From the NCBI GenBank assembly GCA_007123575.1, contig SKKV01000005.1, positions 1 to 9,522 of the forward strand: 9,522 nt of DNA, in the 5' to 3' direction. The stretch's first letter is position 1. Each line of letters begins with the position of its first letter. Positions 6,086 to 9,522 of this stretch are shown piece after piece. Below the pieces are notes generated by a model that was not told the origin of the DNA, searched no databases, and saw only the letters and a program-made list of their open reading frames with translations. The DNA is from Wenzhouxiangella sp. (GTDB taxonomy: Bacteria > Pseudomonadota > Gammaproteobacteria > Xanthomonadales > Wenzhouxiangellaceae). The position numbers and the translations under genes were made by a program.

Positions 6086-7918
6086 TCATTCCCCCACCGA
6101 AAAGCAGCGTGCCACCGGCGGCCAGCCTTCCTCGCGAATTTGAACAAACTCGCTCCAGAACGATTCGTCAATGGCGCGCAGGCTAGCCGGGGTGTCGTCA
6201 CGACGATGACGGCTCAAGTGACGGGGACCGCCGTTGTAGGCCGCATAGGTCGCCCGGACCAGGTTGTCAGCGCCACCCGGATGCTGGTGTTCACCGCGTC
6301 GAATGGCGTAGTCAACCAGATAGTGTTCGAGGATTTCGATGCCGGCGGCGATGTTGTATTCGATTTCCGCTTCCAGGCGCTTTACATCGTAAACGCCGCG
6401 CCAGACTCGGCCCATGATCTGCATCATGCCAACCGCGCCCACCGATGAGCGAATGACACGTGGCTGATCGGCGGGCCCCAGGTAATGTCGCCAGCAGGAC
6501 TCGCGCCAGGCCGTGGCCTGGACCAATGGCCGGAACAGTTCGCGATGCTCTGCCGGTATGCGGCTGCCGTTTTCCATGTGCTCGGCATAGACCGCGTCCA
6601 GCAACCGGGCCACCAGTCTCAAGTATTCGTCCAGCGTGGTCGGGCTGGCGACAACGCCGCGCAGCGATTCGGCCAGTGGCACCGGACTGGCTTGGGCCAG
6701 CGGCAGTAGGCGCTGCCACCAAGGGATCGACGGCATGGCCGGGCCTATTGTTATTGTTGGGCCGTCGGGATCAAGCCCGAACAGCTGACGCAGCGCCGGG
6801 TCTTCGCTCAGGGGAAGCGGGGTGAAGCTGACCGGCGCGTCGCCGACCAGCAACAGACGGGCCAGCCGGCGCAAGCCGTCGCGGCTGATTTCCAGGCCGA
6901 ACTCCGGGCCCAGCGCATCCAGTACGGTCAGGGCATCGCCGGCGGCGATGAATCCGGCCAGGCGCAGATCGCGATCATCGAGCACATCCATGGGTTCCAG
7001 GCGTGAGAGCAATGGCTTGAGACTGCTCCAGGCATCCAGAAACAGTGCTCTTACCGGGTCCTTGGCCGGGTCGTCCACCAGCAGCGCCTCGGCGATGCGC
7101 TGGCGGGTTTCCAGTAACAGCGCCAGAAAGTCAAGCTGCAGATCGCGATTGTCCACCTGAGCGGCAAGGCGCGCGATCAACACCGTCAAAAACCCGTCCA
7201 GTTCATCTTCAACCCGCTGCCATTCAACCAGCTCGGCGGCGCCCAGGGCCGGTTCCGGTGCCGGCTCGATTGCCGGCGGCGGCCTTACCGAGATCCCGAT
7301 TTCAGCGCGCAAGCCCTCTGGTTCGGCGGTTACCTGGCGCAAGCGCACGCGCTCGCTTAGCAGCGCCTCGGCGCTTCCCGCGCCCGGCTTGAATTCTTCG
7401 ATCAGGTCGTCAATAGCCATCAACACGCTACTTACATCGACGATCGTGCGCTCTATTCGCCGAATCACCAAGCTATCGGCCAGAATCCTCGACGGCCGGC
7501 TGAGCAGACCGGGGCTACCGTCTGGCCGGCGCAGTTCCGCGCCCTCGGCCCGAAAGACGACAGCTAGCCCCTGGGCATCAATGCCCGGCTTCAGCTCCAG
7601 ATGAAGGCGGCTGCCAACTGGCCCTGGGCCGCGGCAGTGATTCATTACCATCACGCCGCTGTGGGCTACCAGGGCCAGGTCCAGCGCCAAGCGTTGATCA
7701 GTGACTTCCAGCCGCAAATCGCTGAGATCGGCAAAATTGCAGCCATCCGCCTGCAACCGACCGCCCCCGGTTTCGTCCAGGCCCAGCGCCCCACCCAGCA
7801 GCCGTTCAAGGTGGGGCTGGTCAACCACCAGCGGCACCTTAATTTCAGTGTCTGCCTTCAAAACGGGGCTGATCAGCAGTGCTGACAGGCCGATCGACAA
7901 CAACGGGCCAAAACGCAT
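6086..7918 (-). CDS. Periplasmic protein with C-terminal SLT (lytic transglycosylase) domain
   Basis: The protein has 610 residues. It starts with a Sec signal (MRFGPLLSIGLSALL, likely cleaved near LKA-D at 22-23). The C-terminal domain of about 145 residues has SLT/goose-lysozyme features: ATAWRES with probable catalytic Glu473, SSVGAVGMMQIM (the GLMQ position, 497-500), YNIAAGIEIL, and ATYAAYNGGP (ending at 565). Such enzymes cleave peptidoglycan between MurNAc and GlcNAc to give 1,6-anhydro ends. The first 450 residues or so are not a domain I recognise: a beta-rich region with two Cys (60 and 95) that might pair, then long charged helices. It is much longer than simple SLT enzymes such as EmtA, and its N-part does not obviously match Slt70 or MltF. 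AAGG lies about 9 nt before the ATG. It leads a two-gene operon with the propeller lipoprotein. Confidence 0.82.
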   Translation of the reverse strand: MRFGPLLSIGLSALLISPVLKADTEIKVPLVVDQPHLERLLGGALGLDETGGGRLQADGCNFADLSDLRLEVTDQRLALDLALVAHSGVMVMNHCRGPGPVGSRLHLELKPGIDAQGLAVVFRAEGAELRRPDGSPGLLSRPSRILADSLVIRRIERTIVDVSSVLMAIDDLIEEFKPGAGSAEALLSERVRLRQVTAEPEGLRAEIGISVRPPPAIEPAPEPALGAAELVEWQRVEDELDGFLTVLIARLAAQVDNRDLQLDFLALLLETRQRIAEALLVDDPAKDPVRALFLDAWSSLKPLLSRLEPMDVLDDRDLRLAGFIAAGDALTVLDALGPEFGLEISRDGLRRLARLLLVGDAPVSFTPLPLSEDPALRQLFGLDPDGPTITIGPAMPSIPWWQRLLPLAQASPVPLAESLRGVVASPTTLDEYLRLVARLLDAVYAEHMENGSRIPAEHRELFRPLVQATAWRESCWRHYLGPADQPRVIRSSVGAVGMMQIMGRVWRGVYDVKRLEAEIEYNIAAGIEILEHYLVDYAIRRGEHQHPGGADNLVRATYAAYNGGPRHLSRHRRDDTPASLRAIDESFWSEFVQIREEGWPPVARCFSVGE

Positions 7919-8105
7919 TGGGGCAAGCCTTGAGATTTGCGGGTTCAGGGCCGGTTTGACGGCAATTGCGCCAGGAGGTTCGACGCCAGCGCGCTGCAGC
8001 GGTCGCAGCGTATCGCTATACTGCGGGCTGATTTTTCGACTGCCTGTCGCCGCTTCAGACGTCCAAAGCCCTACAGATCAGGGGCCGGATTGGTCCTGCG
8101 TCTTC

Positions 8106-8114
8106 TGCTAATAT
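8106..8114 (+). promoter_or_regulatory. Possible extended -10 promoter of the peptide-binding lipoprotein gene
   Basis: TGCTAATAT fits an extended -10 (TGn followed by a TATAAT-like hexamer). It ends 6 nt before the ATG at 8121, so transcription would begin at or next to the start codon. TTGGTC at 8090-8095 is only 13 nt upstream, too close for a standard -35. No Shine-Dalgarno is present between this box and the ATG. Confidence 0.3.
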
Positions 8115-8120
8115 TTTGCC

Positions 8121-9522
8121 ATGCGTTACCTTGTAACAATTCTGGTGTTGCTGAGCCTGGTGCTTGCGTTGAGCGCTTGTGGAGATCGTTCCGAGCTGGA
8201 ATCAGACGCTTCGGTTCCGAGGTGGAATCTGCCGGAAGTCATCTTCACAGAAGATGGTCGACCTGATCCGTCAATCCTGGCCCCGGTTCAGATTCTTCAC
8301 CGCGGCAACGGCACCCAGCCGCAAGGACTCGATCCTCATGTCACCGAGGGCGTGCCCAGCAGCAACATCCAGCGTGATCTGTTCGAGGGCCTGCTGACCC
8401 GAGCTGCCGACAGTTCCATCATTCCCGGCGTGGCCGAGCGCTGGGAAGTCAGCGAAGACGGTTTTACCTGGACCTTTTTCCTGCGCGAGAACGCACGCTG
8501 GTCGAATGGTGACTTGATGACCGCCGATGACTGGCTGTTCAGCTTCCGCCGCATCGTCAACCCGGCCACCGGCTCGCGCTTCGCCATCCTGCTCAACCCC
8601 ATCCTCCACGCCGAGGACATCATTGCCGGTCGTCGCGCGGCCGAGGACCTGGGCGTTAGGGTCATTGACGATTTCATTCTGGAAATCGACCTCGAAGCGC
8701 CCAACCCGCTGCTGGCCGAGGTGCTGACCCACAGCCTCGCCTCGCCCGTGCACCGACCCAGCGTCGAGGCTCACGGAGATCGCTGGGCCCGGCCCGGTAC
8801 GATGGTCACCAACGGTGCGTACATGCTCGAAGAGTTGGCCATGCAGTCGCACATTCGTCTGGTCCGCAACCCCTACTACTGGGACAACGACAACACCATC
8901 ATCGACGAGGTCTTCTTTTATCCAACCGAAGACCTGTCTGCCGAGCTGATGCGCTACCGTGCCGGCGAGCTGTCCTGGACCTACGAAGTACCCAACACCC
9001 AGTTCAACTGGATCCAGGCCAATTTGGCCGATGAGCTGGTTGTTGACGACTGGCTCGGTATTTACTTCTTCGGCTTCAATACCACGCGCGAGCCGTTGAA
9101 CGATCCGCGCGTGACCCGGGCCCTGTCGATGGCCATTGACCGGGAAATCATTACCGAAAAGCTGACTCGCTTCGGCCAGCGCCCAGCCTTTGCCTTCGTT
9201 CCGCCGGGCATACCAGGTTATGAACCACCGGAGCCTGAGTGGGCCTTCTGGACACAGGAGCAGCGCGAGGAGCGTGCCCGCGCACTGCTGGCCGAGGCCG
9301 GTTTCGGTCCGGACAATCCGCTGCGCCTGGAAATTCGCTACAACACGCACGAAGACCACCGCCGTATATCGTTGGCTATTGCCGCCATGTGGCAGCAGTC
9401 GCTGGGTATCTACGCCTCGCTGATCAACGAGGAGTTTCGGGTGTTTCTGAATACCCGCCGGCAGCGCGCAGTCACCGAAGTGTTCCGCGCCGGCTGGATC
9501 GGCAACTACCTGGATCCGATGT
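8121..9522 (+). CDS. Peptide ABC transporter substrate-binding lipoprotein, OppA/DppA family (3' end outside window)
   Basis: This is an SBP_bac_5-type solute-binding protein that would capture peptides in the periplasm for an ABC importer. It begins MRYLVTILVLLSLVLALSAC, with lipobox LSAC and acylated C20. Family signatures follow: GLDPHVTEG, RDLFEGLL, WEVSEDGFTWTFFLRENARWSNGD, the TADDWLFSFRR block, VTNGAY, LVRNPYYWDN, and DPRVTRALSMAIDRE. It is open to the window edge after 467 codons, where GNYLDPM matches the family's usual position near residue 470 of 530-550, so about 70 residues are missing. The ATG is the first in the frame (an in-frame TAA is at 8109-8111) and gives a perfect lipoprotein signal, yet no Shine-Dalgarno precedes it. 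Permease and ATPase genes would be expected beyond the edge. The substrate cannot be read from sequence; murein peptide uptake is an option given the divergent transglycosylase gene. Confidence 0.92.
   Translation, partial: MRYLVTILVLLSLVLALSACGDRSELESDASVPRWNLPEVIFTEDGRPDPSILAPVQILHRGNGTQPQGLDPHVTEGVPSSNIQRDLFEGLLTRAADSSIIPGVAERWEVSEDGFTWTFFLRENARWSNGDLMTADDWLFSFRRIVNPATGSRFAILLNPILHAEDIIAGRRAAEDLGVRVIDDFILEIDLEAPNPLLAEVLTHSLASPVHRPSVEAHGDRWARPGTMVTNGAYMLEELAMQSHIRLVRNPYYWDNDNTIIDEVFFYPTEDLSAELMRYRAGELSWTYEVPNTQFNWIQANLADELVVDDWLGIYFFGFNTTREPLNDPRVTRALSMAIDREIITEKLTRFGQRPAFAFVPPGIPGYEPPEPEWAFWTQEQREERARALLAEAGFGPDNPLRLEIRYNTHEDHRRISLAIAAMWQQSLGIYASLINEEFRVFLNTRRQRAVTEVFRAGWIGNYLDPM

Noticed and set aside
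8004..8025. Imperfect hairpin (CGCA, GTAT, CGCT loop, ATAC, TGCG) followed shortly by a T run, in the divergent gap before the peptide-binding gene
   Set aside because: It is only an 8-bp stem with a 2-nt bulge, and no plus-strand gene lies upstream to be terminated. It could be an operator, but the evidence is too thin to annotate.
8271..9359. 362-residue minus-strand open frame opposite the peptide-binding lipoprotein
   Set aside because: It is a high-GC shadow; the plus strand carries many substrate-binding-protein signatures over the same bases.

Overview
The window is GC-rich and dense with genes. It looks chromosomal, from a gammaproteobacterium: there is a zigA-type GTPase gene with a Zur-like operator, two lipoproteins with classic LSAC lipoboxes, a periplasmic SLT-type transglycosylase and a stand-alone EAL protein. 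I cannot fix the genus; a Wenzhouxiangella- or Chromatiales-like lineage would fit, but that is a guess. There are no RNA genes, insertion sequences, CRISPR arrays or phage genes.

Left part (1-1864, minus strand): a zinc-homeostasis block. A four-helix membrane protein resembling a fragment of heme-copper oxidase subunit I (1469-1864) is followed by zigA (187-1389), a COG0523/CobW-family GTPase with a Zur-like palindrome just upstream. zigA overlaps by 8 bp a small conserved protein that runs off the left edge.

Middle (2081-4661, plus strand): a tight cluster that is the most novel part of the window. It encodes a stand-alone EAL-domain protein (probable c-di-GMP phosphodiesterase), then 2 bp later a DUF6502-type helix-turn-helix protein, then 53 bp later a strange exported protein. 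That protein has five perfect IGKSGTG heptads before its signal sequence, and seven 18-residue Gly/Ser repeats after it, each with one His and one Cys. A 13-bp perfect hairpin closes the cluster and separates it from the convergent genes to the right.

Right part (4719-7918, minus strand): a two-gene cell-envelope operon. It holds a large periplasmic protein with a C-terminal SLT lysozyme-like domain and a BNR/Asp-box beta-propeller lipoprotein, with overlapping or closely spaced junctions. Divergent from it, a peptide/oligopeptide ABC-transporter substrate-binding lipoprotein (8121 to the right edge, incomplete) starts with no visible Shine-Dalgarno sequence.

The zinc genes are well understood by family. 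The envelope genes are recognisable by domain but not by exact role. The EAL / DUF6502 / double-repeat-protein cluster is the best candidate for an undescribed system; a role in surface or matrix biology tuned by c-di-GMP is inference only.
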